NCBI RefSeq assembly: GCF_002999335.1
Contig: NW_020312358.1
Location: 62,001-126,000, forward strand
Length of the DNA stretch: 64,000 nucleotides
Direction: 5' to 3'
Origin: Cyclospora cayetanensis
Lineage: Eukaryota > Apicomplexa > Conoidasida > Eucoccidiorida > Eimeriidae
Part shown: one piece after another, positions 24,101 through 36,610 of the stretch
Position numbering within the stretch: the first letter of the stretch is position 1
Layout of the letters: each line of letters starts with the position of its first letter
Program-made: the position numbers and the translations under genes
Notes under the pieces: model-generated
Databases searched by the model: none
Told to the model about the DNA's origin: nothing
The model's input: only the letters and a program-made list of their open reading frames with translations

Positions 24101-27100
24101 GCAACAGAAGCACCGCGCTCCGTGCGGATAGCCACACCCACGCTGGCTTCTTGCAGCATCGGCACGTCATTCCCTCCGTCACCTAGGAGACACAAGAAGT
24201 CGCCCGCAGAACGTGGACCTACATAGGGACGGTCCTGTCGTATGGAGTATTCAGAATTTGGATGGAGATGCAGTTAGGGGCTCACCAATGGCTAGAGTAA
24301 TAGGTTGTGGAGTTAGTCGCTTCTTTACCAGCCGAACCTGAATGGAGACATGAGGCAGAATAGCGACGGACGGTATGTAACGGTTAGCACCTCACTGTGG
24401 TCGAATGCTTGCCCAGATGGAGATCAAGCAGGATGGGCCAACAACCACATCGATCCGCTTGTGGAGTGACTTTAAATGAGCTAAAGCGTATAACTGTTTA
24501 ACCCTTTAGTACCATATCAGCTTTCTGCGTCGGCGTTACACGCGCCGCCACGACGACATCGCAGCAACACGCCATGTTCAGGAAGCACGTCTGAAGGCAA
24601 AAGAATCCAAATGCCAAACCCTTTGCCCGGTAAATTAGACAGAAGCCCAAAAAAATAGCTAAAGGGGGCTCGGGCAGTCTTAAGAATTGCTTGCAGGGTA
24701 CCTGAAGGTCCGGATGGTTCAGAAAGGCCCCAAGATTAGGTCCCGTAACAACAAGACAGATGTGTTCGTCAGCCCTCTTCAAAATTCGAGCCTCCCGGAA
24801 CATGTCATAGAGAAGCATCCCTTCCCGTTTGGCTCTCTTGCCTGAGCAGGAAGAGTGCAAACAGCGCAGGGTAACGTGCATCAGCCCAATCTGCAGCCCT
24901 AGAAGGCCTCCTATTCGCCCATGAGTAGCAACGTGTAGGTATAGGTTCAGGAACAAAACTGACCTCGTGTGGCGAGGGCAGCATGAAACACCTTTGTATG
25001 GCTCGTAAGGAGGCGGCAACTATGACATATATGCAGTGCATACTCGACGTCGTCGCCTAAAGCATGATAGCACAAGAAATTCGTTGAAAACGCAGGTGCT
25101 GAATGTGACTCGTAACTACCCTAGCTGACAAGCCGTGCTCCCGTTTGATTGAGAAGCATCACTGCACAGACTCCAAACTAAGGGGCCGCTCAAGGTGAAA
25201 GACGAGTGAGCATGTGAATCGAAGAACAACATGAGAAGCACGAACCTGTAGCAATCCAGACGCGAATTCCTGCCTCCATCATGAGTTCCAGTGTCTCCGG
25301 AACGTACGCTTGCAGCTTGTCGCGTACCCCCGTTATGCCAAGATATTCCAAGTCGCGCTCAAACTGTTCGGCCACCTGCAACACCAGGAAGGAGAGAAAA
25401 GCAGACGCCCCTTAAAAAGGTGCTCCTTTCGCACTGATGCGTGCCCTCTTAACGATTCCTAAACGCAGTCATTTCGCTAAACATGTGTCCCGTGGCAGCC
25501 TTTTACCTGCTCCAAGCGTTCTTCCCGGCTATACACCGAGGCGTAAGCATCATTGTAGAGCCTCTGATAGGCGTCGGTTTCATCTTGACACATGTATTTG
25601 CATGCCAGGACTGCAACGAAAGCAGCAGGAAATACATACGTGCCCACATGGGGCTTTACAGCCTGGTACACGAATTCTGTCGTACAGGGAATTAATACAA
25701 TGATTCCTGCAAGTGGGCTCTACAGTGTGATCAAGAGGAGGTCATTCGCTTGTGATACAGTTGATCAAATCTTGTCCAGCGCTACCAGGACACCGCTTGT
25801 GCAGCATTAGAAAGCTCACCCATTGTACGTAAGCCTTGCAGAGAAAAGACCTTAAGGTGCTGCTCTACCATGGCGATATTTCCCTCACCACGACTTCCAC
25901 CAACAGGAACTCCTTTGAACGCTAGCCCAGGGTCGTTACTGTATTTGTATAAGTTGTGGTAAGCTTCATAAAATGTGTCGTACGTCATTGGATCTGAGTG
26001 CCCTGTGTGCGATGAGATTTCGCGGTCCCCAGGGCCTCCCCGGTGGGGTACGGGCCTGCCTGGGTGCGAGTTCCCGTTTCTTGGGGCATTTAACCCCCTT
26101 TGAGTGAGATTTGCTTCATCGCCTGATGCGTCTGCGCCACCCTCGTAATTCCTGCCCATCTTGTATTCTTGCAGCATGCCATTAAAGCTTGAGAGAAGCG
26201 GCAACATTGCCGTGTCAGCCCCTACGGCACCAACCCAATGCAAAGCCACCAAACACGCTATACTGTGATCAAACTCGAATGGTTTCCTGCCTGCTGGTCC
26301 AATAGACAAACAATAAATGTCAGCCAGAAGGCAAGTGCCACTTAAGAGAGCCTGGAGGCCCGCTGAGGGCAACGTACTGGCGCGAGGATGCGCCTACTGG
26401 TGGAAGAAGGCAATCGACAGCTTCACTATGGTGCGGCATTACCTTTAGCATACATAATGGCTCCCTCCGTCCAACTTGAGGGGCGGAGAACAATGCTCAT
26501 TCGCCCCCTCTTGGAGGTAAACTCGTTAACACCAATAACTTGCCAGCTCCGGAATTGGTCATTAATCTGCAGCGTTGTCCGCATGGTAAGCGCGCAACAT
26601 GCCCGTCACACACAGCACGGAGCAGCCAGCACATTGCAGGCATTGCACACACGCGGTATGCGTCCACCGTAGCAGCCACATGAAGCAGCAACTGGGCAGA
26701 ACTAGCATCTCCAAGTACATTGGAGTCCTGACAGTGTTTACGCCAAAGATCCTCCTAGCATTAGAGGTTGCGCGTGCACATGCAAACCTGTAGAACAACA
26801 GCAGCTGGGCTCCTGGACGCAAGAGAGTAGCCCATGTGGCTTGCGGCAGAGACGAGACACTCTTCATCTGGCGATGAGGCCTGGTACTTGATAGATCGGA
26901 GCAACCGAGCTGCATCCCAGGCTTGCCCCCGGGCCGTCGTGTCGCCTGCATGAAGCGTACAGGAGCACAAAACCAACTAGCCGCTTGCATGTCTGTACCG
27001 AATATCTGCATGTCAAACTGCCCCCCACTGAAAATCCAGTCACACAATGTGTGTGCCACGCTGCTGATGTAGGTCGCACTTCTCGACTGTCGCGGGGGAG

Positions 27101-29607
27101 CAGGCGTATCTTCCTAAAACCAGGAATCACAAAAACATATCATAAGGGGGGAATTTTCGTATAGGGCTTTGAAGGCGGTCGCTTCAATAATCAGTCGTTA
27201 TACTACGCTGCCTGACGCTAACCATGTAACAAATAGCGTGTGTATCCACTCACTGCATGGTCACTGGTGAAAACTCGGCTGAGCCTACACAGTAGCAATC
27301 CACAGGCCAGACAAAAGCCGAAATAAAATTTTACAATGAAATGTCACTATCAATATTTAGTCCCCAGTTCAGGCGAACTGCAAATGCTTGAGTCAAAGAA
27401 GGAATTAAATACCAAGAGACGCACTTTGGCAGTACGGATCGGCCAATAGAACTGAACTCTCCACTTGGCTTGCTGGATATGCCTGCTGTTGAAAAACTTT
27501 GAGCACCATCTTCGATAACCGTTTCGTCCCTAAACAGCAAACGCTACGAGAAGCTCAGGGCATAAGCATCCTTAACAGCAAGCCACAAGACACGAACGCT
27601 AAGGCTCTCTAAGAGAGCCTGGAAACTCGGGCATGCTACAGTGACCGCCTACCCGTCCTTGGGGAAGCTGTATTCCTCATGAGTGTCCTTAAATGACACG
27701 CCTACGGACAACGAAAAAGATGGACAGACACACTATGTGCGCAAGGGCGTTGCGCGGCACCTGAAGCTTAGGCCACTCGCAGCCAGAATGCACGGTCTTG
27801 AGGAGCATCGTACCTCTTCCAAGGCTCTTTCGCTTCTTGGCCAACTTTGCAGTGGCCTCACGTTGCTGGCCACTGCTGGCGGAGTCCCCGCGAGCGAAGA
27901 GCGGCTGAGGCTCTACCGCTTGTTCCTGCACGCCATTCGCTTCAATGCTGTTCACGGTGAGCGGTGGGTTCGGAATAAACTGACTCTGTGCGGAAGAGGA
28001 AAAGCGTAAATACACTTGGCAAGCCATCCCTTTGCCCTTCGCCAGATATGCGGTCGAAAGCAAGAGGCATCACGCCACACAAGCTTCACTCACAGAGAGG
28101 CAGAGAAAGAATGCACTCGCGTATTATAAAACCCTTTTATCACATGGGCTTGAGCTACATGCACAACACCTGAAAAAGAACTTCTATGAGTACGTACACC
28201 TGCCAGACCTGTTAAAGGCGACAACTCACTGAACTAAGCGGCCATAATCCCCCGACCGACGCCTGTCCTTTCTCCTCACTGATCTTGCCTCCTGCCTCTC
28301 TCAGTGCGATGGCGCTGGCTCTGGTATTTGGCCTTTGCCCCACTACTGCAGTTGTACCGATGGAACGCGCCAAGACACTGGCACCGGTGTGTGTGCCTGC
28401 GCTGGTCACCCAGCTCTGCACAAGGGTGGACGGGAGGAACGTTTCAACGCCTCCTACACCGCCCTTGTAATGCGGCACCACGGTATTGCACAGAGCCATG
28501 CATTTGAGGAACTCGCTGACTCGATGACTCCTCTCGTCGCCATTCGCTAAATCCTCAAAGATTTGTGTGTCATAGAAGTCACAGTTGCGGCGAATCTGAC
28601 CATCAGGAGGCGAGGCTGCAGTGGGAAAACGAACGCTCAAAAAAATGAAGGGCGACACAATCTCGCGTCAAAACCCCTAGCACTCCGGAACGCAAGAGTC
28701 AGGAGGTAACTGCAAGACGCCCCAGGAGGCCCCCTGCTGGGAAAAACGAATACCAAGATTTCAACACTTGCTATTCTATGAAAGCACAACTGAGTGACCC
28801 GTACCCCTGAAATGGCTCGGCAGCGTTAGGTTGTCACATAGGAAGGCAAGCCGTTGCTTGTCGTCCTTCTTGCTAGTTGCCTCGGATGAGTCATCGCCAA
28901 TTCCTTCGCCAATCGCTGTAAGTGCGCCTCGGGTAGCCGAAACAGACGACTCAGGAAGAGATTGACCATAGCTCCCCTCGGAATCGGTGCGAGACCCCTC
29001 CCGCCTGCAAAAGAGTTACGTCTTAGACAAGCGTCTAGTTATCACTACAGCATGGCAGAACGACCTGACTGGCGGTGTGCTAGATGCGGTCTTTCATACT
29101 AGCTCATACTAGCACACATGAGCGAAAAGGTATTGTTTCCGCAGCTCACCCTGGTTCCTCATTCCCAGATTCGATTATTTCATCTGCTCACACGGCACCA
29201 CGTATTAAGGTTTGGAGCTGCGGCTCAGAGGTACTCCGACAGCATAGAGGGCCATGTTACAAAGGCTGTTGCTGGCCTACAAGTAATGTCAGCAACACCA
29301 GAGGCTTCTGTAGAAAACCCCACACAAAACCTTAAGCATGCGCCTTACCAACTGCAAACGCGATATTTTTCCTGACCGGCTTGGGGGCTACTGCCCTTAG
29401 GCCTTCATCCACAGGGACAGGAGACTGCGCCGACCACAATGCAACACAAAGGGGCGATATCTAATGAGGCCAACGCCCAAACCGAACATGACGACCAACC
29501 TATCATGAACTTTGGGAAGAACAAGAACCAACCTGCCTGGTGCTAGATACATGCGCCTTTCGGTTGGCAGACGCAATTCAATATGAATTGCGAAAATCAG
29601 ACTGGTG

Positions 29608-29662
<55 letters not shown>

Positions 29663-32600
29663 ATGCAATATCTGTAGATAAACCAGCGCGTTATAGCAGA
29701 ACTCTCTCATCGAAGCACTGAGGTAAGAAGACACGGAGATCTCAAAACATTCCTTAATAATTGCCCCCAAGGGACTCAAGGCCAACGCAAAATAGACCCG
29801 GTAACAGGGTCCACCGCTTACGGAGGAGTCGGACAGCGTGGCATATCCGCACGACTCTATCCGGCATGGACCAGGGCGGCGATCGACCCCACGGCGCCAG
29901 CGACCTCGAGGACCTGCAGGTAGCAGAAACAGGAGCATCGGTTGGCAAAGAACGCCGTCGTGAGACACCAGCATCCTGCGTGCTGCATGATTGTCGCGTG
30001 TTGCCATACAATTCCTCGTAGCCCAAGCCTAAATATACCCGCCTATATAGTGCCGGCTAAAAGCTGGGGAGAGAGGGTCAAGCATACTGTTGTCATCAAG
30101 AGTCCGGATGCAGTCTAGTCGCCCCGACTCCCACCGAAAGATGAATGGCGAGCCGCTATCGCTAGCCACTGAAGAAACGACAGGGCGACACAGAAATTAA
30201 GCAAAACAGTATGCACTGCTCAAAGCACATCCGCGAAGGCCAGACACTACCTAAAGAGCCGGTGTCGCAATGCACTACTGCACAACCTAGAAAATGCTTC
30301 TACCGCTGGCCACGTGCCTATAGCCGTACATGATGGCAACCTACACGGAGTGGAGAGCGAAGTGCCTTCTTGAGAGTCGCTGCTCGCGGCTGAAGGCTGA
30401 CGCTTCGAGACCTGGCGTCTCATAGGCCTACTGTGTGTCCCCGTTTGATGAAAGGCCGCATTTGAAGTCTCTACTGATGTGCTGTCTTGGGCAGAACCCT
30501 TGTGTAGGCGGCCATGATGCACGTGGCTCGAGGTCCATAGCCCACGGGCTGAATGGTGCCGCCTGACACTACTCGTTGTGCTATCAGCACGTTTAGCTCG
30601 CGTCTGCTCTACCCCAGCAGTATCCACTAGCCCACTACGTGTCCGGCACTCGTCTTGTTGCCATATAGATCCACCATAATTCGTCATCCCATAAATGCTG
30701 CAGAACCAACAAACCACAGCGAAAACCGCGCAACTCTGCTGACATGCAGCCTCGTAATCTGCTCCAGTGCACACAACCGAATTTCCCCCACCAGAACAAG
30801 ACATCCGGAAGCATCGGAAGAGGGGTTCAGGAACCTTCGAAAAGGGAGAATTTACGCACCGCCCCACTACACTGCACATGGAAAAGGTCATGTCGTTGCC
30901 TGTCAGGGTGCCGGTTTTGTCGATAAAGACAAAGTCCACTTGGCCCAAGTCCGGAATGATGTTGGGAGTGTGGACAGAAGGCCAAGTGCTATCTCCTTTG
31001 GCCTGGGCAAAGCTTTGCATTGTCTGTGAACTATGGGACTCAATAAACGGATCGAGCTCCGTACGCGCCGCATCGTTGCTAGAATTCCGGAGCGTTCCGG
31101 CGCTCGTTCCCTCTCTTGACGTAGTAGCCTTGCTCGTGCGTCGGTCCAGAGACGCTGCAGCGTCCAGCGACTCGGCCGAAGTGGTAATGTTGTTCTGAGC
31201 AGGGTCGGCCCCTGATAAGCCAGTACGGTGCGACTGCTCTTGCGCACGTTGGTTTAAGGGGGGTAACCCGAAGCCAACGGCATATGTGGAACCCAGGGGC
31301 TGCTGAGGAGCTCCCACAGTCATTCCAGAGTCTCCTTGAATAAGCCACGCTTGAACGCAGTATGCACAGTCCAGGACGAAAGGGAGGGAGATTGGAATCA
31401 CCGCCAGGAAGAGCGTCATATACCGGATGATAGATAGCCACGGGTTCTGCAGGGCCTCAGTCGTACCCAACATAAACGAGATCGAGCTCGGAAACTCTGT
31501 CCGCACATTGTTCACTCTCTCTCGGTCCTGAAGCGCCAACACCCGCACATTGTTTGACACTATGAGTACAGCGGAAGACCATGGCACACCCCTTACCCTA
31601 CGGGTCAAAGCTATCACATCAGCCACAGGCGTCCATCTACGGAGCATCTGTTGACTATTCGGGGCACTGGAAGAAAGAGACACTCTACGGGGGGATTGGG
31701 CGCCTACCTGCACGCTGGACTTGCTCATGACCGATATAAGAATAAGGAGGGCAACAATGAAAAATGACACGATGGTGTAGGAGTTCACTTCGCTCTCAAT
31801 GTGTGCAAACTTTAGGCTTGGGTGTTTAGCACTGCGGAGAGTGCGGGTGTCGTGGCCTGTATACACCACCACCCCGTAAAGCCACTCGGTGTTTTTGAGA
31901 TGTGCACCCCGGTGAATAAAGTTAGAGAGATCCAGCGAGGTGGCACGGGGGTGTGCATCCAGTTTCAGGCTGCCGCTGAAATGGTCCATAGCGGATGTGG
32001 GTTTCTCGCACACCACCCTCCCCCGGATGCCCGCAATGGCCAAGGGGTATGTCTCTGTTCGAGTTTCCTTAGCTCCCTGCTTGAATTTAAGGGTCGTCTC
32101 GCCATCGAGCTTGGAGGTCTCCACGTATGCAATGCCCTCGGGGTTAGATGTGGCCAAGACAACTATATCAGCAGGCACCTCCTCCTCGTCTGTCAGCCGA
32201 ACAATGTTCCCAACCCGCAAAGCACCCCAGTGCACCATCCGCAACTGGGGACGGCGACCATCGATGATCGTGCAGACACGAAAGTTACGCCATCGATCGG
32301 TTGCACGGCGCTGTAGGTCCAAGAGCATTTCCTTGGCAAGGCACAGCCCCAGAGCTGCAGGAGGCGCGAATCGCAGCAGGGTCACAACATGTGCACATCT
32401 TAGGTGCCACACTTTGAAACGAAATGGCCACAACCGGCACGCAGATCACGAAACCAGTTTCATCATGGCTAACGCCCAGCACCAGGCAACTTGCAAGACA
32501 AGTTCTGTTAGTGCACCTCTGTCCCTAGAGGCCCCAGTATCCTGCCAAGTTCAACATCTCTAAGACTCACTGAAAACGAGAGGCAAAAGTATGCTCCACG

Positions 32601-34171
32601 GTGTCAAAGGGTGGAATCGTGGCAGGGGAATGTACTCAAGAATCAGCACCAGCACCAGCCACCAGTTAGGGAGCCGGTGAAACTGCTTCCACAATGCCTT
32701 GGGAAGAAACGAGAAGAACTGAAATCGCACCAAACCGCGCACAAGAGGGACCGACTACTTGTAGGAAGCCCGCAGCGGACGCACAGACGGACCTTCAAAT
32801 CGTCACCATCGGCGATCACCCCAGAGAGGATGCGCAAACATTTCTAATGCTACAATTCATACTGCGTGTATGCCCGCCACCCACCCGCAGTACAGAGTGC
32901 TTTCACGCAAGTAATATGTGCGGGACAACAAGGAAGCAACTGATTTTGAGCCATTAAAACCTCGTCAGGATATCAAAAGGTCCTCCTTCCCCCACAGACG
33001 TCATTGGGGTTTCCAGAGGCATTCACAAGATAGTTTGAAAATGCTACGTACAAGAAAACACCATGGCCGTCACTCGGGTTCGCGCGAGTCCCTAAAAGCC
33101 CCTTTGCAAGATCACTGCTTACCGTGTACTTAGTTGTATGAACACAGTTCCCGGGAAATCGTCTCAGATCGTCCTTATCTATTGGATTGATAGTGAGCTT
33201 GCGGATACCCCAGAGGGGCTGCTGTGTGGTATCCTTGTAGAGCTTTCTCTTCTGCTCCATCAGCGCAGTACGTCCTGCGGCTCCCGCTGAACAAACACCG
33301 CACCGCATGCCATTCCCACGTTATCCAGCAGGATCCCCTAGTATTAGCGTGGCAGCCCTATGACCACACGACACATGCAGCCAACAGGCGCCACCTGAGG
33401 CTGCAACAGCAGGGGCGTCTGCAAGAGTCTGACACTGAAGCACTGCCAAGCCGATCGCGGCTCCACACGAGACAGCCAGTAAGGGGTGCCACGCCTGGCT
33501 AGCTGGCAAGGCGCACCAGCCGTAGCATCTAACAGAAAGCTCCCCAGGAATGCCCAGGAAGAGGCGTCACATAGAGCTTCCCAGATGCTGCTGCTTTCAC
33601 GGCTACCCTCCAATGAACCTCGAAATTTTGTGTGTTTACAGACAACACAGACGAAATTGGGTGTACGCCAAGAAGGCATGAGGAAGTAGGGGCATAACAG
33701 TACTTGGGAAGCTTCTTAGGCAGCCAGAAAGCGTGCCCAAAGAGCTACCTAGTGCATACCTGCAGTCATGCCCAGCTTTCCAATGATTGTTTTAGAAGCA
33801 TGCTTTCTCCCTGCGTCTTCAGGCTCAGGCACCGCGTACTGAGAACGGGGTCGCCTGCGGCCATGATGTCGACGGGCAGCAGTTTCATCTGTGCCTGCCT
33901 CTGCTGCATGACCGGCGTCCCCCTCGTGGCCTTCCCAAGGCCCTGCGCTAGCCATAGCGGGAGCTCCATGCTTACGCACTTTGTACTTGCTGCTGTGCCC
34001 TTTGACCCTTTTGGTACTGCGTCTGGGGGCAGAGTCGCCCTTTCCCTGCCCGCCACCCCCAGCAGACGCATCCCCATGTTGAGTTGGGGGCCCCGAGCTC
34101 TTAGGGGGCCCCGAAGGGCCCTCTTGAGCCCCATGGGCCCTATGGGGGGCCTTCAGAGGCTCGTCACTCAT
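11832..34171 (-). CDS. GC: Guanylate cyclase with N-terminal P4-ATPase-like domain (roughly 40 exons)
   Basis: Membrane enzyme expected to make cGMP from GTP and so activate PKG. Exons I could phase: 34171-33760, 33286-33123, 32718-32571, 32354-31708 (phases 1,0,1,0) at the 5' end, and 13583-13313, 13178-13059, 12880-12755, 12523-12409, 12307-12256, 12082-11966, 11922-11832 at the 3' end, stop TAG at 11832. ATG at 34171 begins MSDEPLKAP; an upstream GTG is less likely. Order: Gly/Arg-rich N-terminus, P4-ATPase-like half, membrane block with first cyclase domain, Ser/Pro-rich linker, membrane block with second cyclase domain. This is the known architecture of apicomplexan guanylate cyclases (TgGC, PfGC-alpha). 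The gene has no CAG runs, unlike its neighbours. Divergent from the RGG gene at 34808. Some mid-gene exons are not individually defined. Confidence 0.92.
15290..16400 (-). other. GC: Ser/Thr/Pro-rich linker between cyclase modules
   Basis: One long exon, about 15.54-16.3 kb, reads as polar sequence with SP and TP dipeptides (STPRLTPGTLSRSSLSEAL, SPPEGSSPRTPSINSLE) and no hydrophobic helix. It joins the C1 module to the second membrane block and is a plausible phosphorylation region. The exact exon ends are not fixed. Confidence 0.6.
16934..20730 (-). other. GC: First membrane block and first cyclase catalytic domain (C1)
   Basis: Hydrophobic segments lie at about 20.6-19.3 kb (for example IYRIMAFLAEYFIDV, CVPTVIVVLGFIGATL). 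The catalytic exons follow: LNTMLPPFVVDQMI (near 19130), VSVVFCDVYEFQQVV (near 18840), TKIETVFETYLAGE (near 18590), RIRVKIGINSG joined to RVISGVVGAKKPQYALFGDT (17640 to 17470), and KTTGQPDYIHISE (near 17130). The Glu in KIET sits where guanylate cyclases select guanine (adenylate cyclases have Lys). The second metal Asp (GD in active domains) is replaced by FE, so this half resembles the mammalian C2 domain that binds the base. Confidence 0.85.
18722..18735. repeat. TGCATGCA tandem motif in a cyclase intron
   Basis: Overlapping copies of the palindrome tgcatgca in an intron of the cyclase gene; a similar run is at 39101-39112. TGCATGC is a known promoter motif in Toxoplasma, but these copies are intronic and no role is claimed. 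Confidence 0.4.
21700..34171 (-). other. GC: P4-ATPase-like portion of the guanylate cyclase gene
   Basis: Flippase-type landmarks appear in order on the minus strand: KYTFFSFLPKALWKQFHRLP across 33123/32718; DGET actuator motif (LDGETTLKF, near 32080); PISL in TM4 (VIPISLPFVLD, near 31390); DKTGTLTGN with the phosphorylated Asp (near 30910); SVVGR joined to IYGMTNYGGS across 30860/30697; KYQASSPDEE (near 26880); FTSKRGRMS (near 26510); TGDD (near 25050) in place of the usual TGDK; RVTPTQKADM (near 24520); GDGGNDVPML (near 24170); FLQRLLFVHGRLNFLRISKV (near 23900); then further TM exons down to about 21.8 kb. An insert between the DKTGT region and the SPDE motif is long and low-complexity. 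The role of this half is not settled in the family; lipid transport or a chaperone-type role are both proposed. Confidence 0.9.
29611..29654. repeat. (AT)n microsatellite in a cyclase intron
   Basis: About 22 AT dinucleotides inside the long intron between the exon starting at 30697 and the exon 29004-28805 of the cyclase gene. Confidence 0.95.
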
Positions 34172-34807
34172 CCGCACTCCAGCCCCTTGGGGGGCGGAAC
34201 CACGGAAGCCCCCAAATCCCACCTATTCGCACCCTGAAGCCGAAACAAGTTGAATTTTCTCTTCTCCGTTGCGGGTCCAAGAACCCTCCGTGGCTATGTG
34301 CCTACGGGGAGGACGGTGCGAGCACTAGGACACCCCAATCGCCGCCTTGATGCCGGTGAGCGAAGGGCAACCACGCAAGTACTCGAGTCGGCATGGAGAT
34401 CCGGAGAGCAGGTGCACCTCTACTGCTGCCCCTGCTGCTAGCGTCCTGAATGCTGCATGATACGGTCCAGCACGCCGCGGACTCGTGCTCTAGGGCATAG
34501 CAGACAAAGTACCTGATGGGCCCCTGTGCGTCGCAGACGGCCTCTTCGTTGTTCCCTCAGCAAAAATGAAGGAAGCCTTGAGGCCTACGCCTTCAAAAGA
34601 GACTCATTGCCCAGGGCCCTATCTCGAGCCTCAGGCTTTTTGCTGCTGGAGGCTGCTCGCTGTCGCCGTGCCTACAAGAAACAAACTCCACTTTAGGGCC
34701 CTTCAACGACAAAACCATACAAACAACTTGGAAGTTTACTTTCGAGGTGCTGCAGCAGCTGCTGCCGTTGCTGCAGCACCGCATGCCCTCAGCAGCGGCG
34801 ATGCCGC
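34172..34807. other. Divergent intergenic region
   Basis: 636 bases between the cyclase start codon (minus) and the proposed RGG-protein start (plus). It holds GC-rich tracts and a CTG run near 34746-34780. A short plus frame at 34566-34814 could be an untranslated or extra 5' exon of the RGG gene; nothing firm is seen. Confidence 0.45.
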
Positions 34808-36138
34808 ATGGTAGACCAGTACAGCAGCGGGCACCCTATGGGGCCCTTCAGGCCTGCAGAGCCCTTTTTTGTCATCATGAACCCTTGTCACTTTCTTGAT
34901 GCTCCCTACTCCTTCCAGATGCAACTCAGTAAGGGACTTGCCTTCGAAATAGCTGGACACCCTAGCTCACACAGGGTACGTAAGGCGACTCTGTGATGGG
35001 GCCCCTCGGTATTTTTCTTGGGCCTCAAAGTAATGAAGGGCTCTCTTGCTCACTAAGCAGGACTATGATCTCCGAGGAGAGCCAGGCGTCACGGCTTTCC
35101 GCCTAACCGTCCAGGGCGTCCCACCCCTTGCAGTAGTGTCCTCTGACTCACACACCGCAGGGCAACTCACTGGTGCCAGACTTTGCCTGCGGCTCTCTGC
35201 AGCGACTGGCATTTCTGGGCTTAGTCGCTTGGTCCATCCGTGCTACACCCGTCCGTGGTTTTCCTTCAACTATTCGAAGCAGGAAGGCTCTCCTTCCGTA
35301 GGCTGTGTTGCAGAGAGGGAGCGCACCAATGTGGCATGGAGGACAGACCCCATGGGGGCAGCAGACACTTGGGCAAGTTCCCCCGGTTTACGTTGGGGGT
35401 AATCCACGATGGGAAGAACTTCCTCCGCGAGGAGGAGGCCCAAGAAGGCCCTCGGGGGGCTTTCGGGGGGGTCGCGGGGGTGGCCGAGGAGGAAGCCTCC
35501 GCCGGCATTTCGATTCGTTAGAAAATCTACCCGTTCCCCCAGGTGCCCTGTCTGACCCTTGGGAACTTCTTAACGCGAAGCACGGGGGTGAAAAGCCCCC
35601 TAGTGTGCCCACAGAAGACATGGTGTTAGAGCTGCAGCGCGAGGTGGCGAGGCAAATCCGCATGCAGCAGATTCAGAGGCAAACGGCGGATGTTCAAGGG
35701 AAAGAGGTCTCAGGAGAAGTGGATGGCCATGTTGCACAAAGGGAGCTACAAGGGCACCCTAGGGATAGCGGAGAGGCGCCATGTAGCAGTGCAGGGGTCA
35801 CCGCCGCGCTATCGAAAGGGGAGGCCTCTGGCAGCGAGGCGCCTTCTTTCGAGCCGAAGAGGAGGCCACTTGTGCTGCCGCCCCCGTCTGCAAGCAATTT
35901 TGCTGCTGAAGGGACATTCGAAGATAGTGGAGGCAGCAGCTCCCTTGCAGCGTCCCTTACCGACACCTCCAGAATCTCTGTAGGGGGCCCTGGTAGCACG
36001 GGCAAAAAAATTCTGCTTCCCGCGGTTACAGGGGCCTCTCCGGACAGTTGTACGACCGCTTGCATTCTCAGCTTGGACGATGAGAATATTAAAAAACGAA
36101 TCCGTTTGGGGTCAGGGGCTTCTGGGGAGGGCGTTTAG
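34808..36138 (+). CDS. RGG-rich, probably RNA-binding protein
   Basis: Three phase-0 exons fit: 34808-34975, 35061-35132, 35314-36138, giving about 354 residues. The last exon is the best supported. It holds an RGG/GGR block (GGFRGGRGGGRGG, just after residue 100), then SLRRHFDSLENLPVPPGALSDPWELL, a Gln/Arg helix (EVARQIRMQQIQRQ) and a Ser-rich tail with KRRPLVLPPPS. RGG boxes usually bind RNA and are targets of arginine methylation, so a role in mRNA metabolism is an inference. No RRM, KH or Lsm fold could be identified. The 5' end is uncertain: the ATG at 34808 is the first Met of its frame but an earlier exon is possible. Confidence 0.55.
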
Positions 36139-36610
36139 CTTGAGGCCCTGTACGGAACTGCACTGGTGGTTTTAGCGGACTTTTTGGTCTGCTTATCTGT
36201 ATTTCAAAGACCGATTCTTTAAGTTCCTTTCACGCTGTCGGTGTGTCTAGACACCTAGAAGTACGATGCGATCGGCACTATTCTACAGTACCCTCCGAAA
36301 GGGCTAACTCGCTGGCAATCTGGGCAATAGAACCTAGGTTAGTGTGCTCGTCTATCAATGTTGCTTTCTGTATCGATCACTCAAGTAGAAGGTTTTTTCT
36401 CTCAACTTGCAAGCGCTGGACAGAGGCACAGGGGACCGGAAACACAGGGAGTTGGGGACCACGGGTACGAGGCAGGGGGCAGCCGCTCTGTCGCCGCCCC
36501 CAGACGCATTGAGGAATTGGTGGACTAAGACATGCACCCACATTGGTCCTCCGGTGCAACTAGGGATCGAAGAGGGACACCCTTACCGCCGTTCCCTTTT
36601 TAGCGCACCC
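36139..36610. other. Intergenic between convergent genes
   Basis: 472 bases between the stop of the RGG gene and the stop of the minus-strand coiled-coil gene. It contains no open frame with coding character and probably holds the two 3' untranslated regions. Confidence 0.5.

Noticed and set aside
24498..25019. Reading straight through IATG to LQIGLMHVTL as the P-domain continuation
   Set aside because: It would drop the TGD motif; the exon at about 25060-24960 gives GDDVEYALHICHSCRLL in phase and fits P4-ATPases much better.
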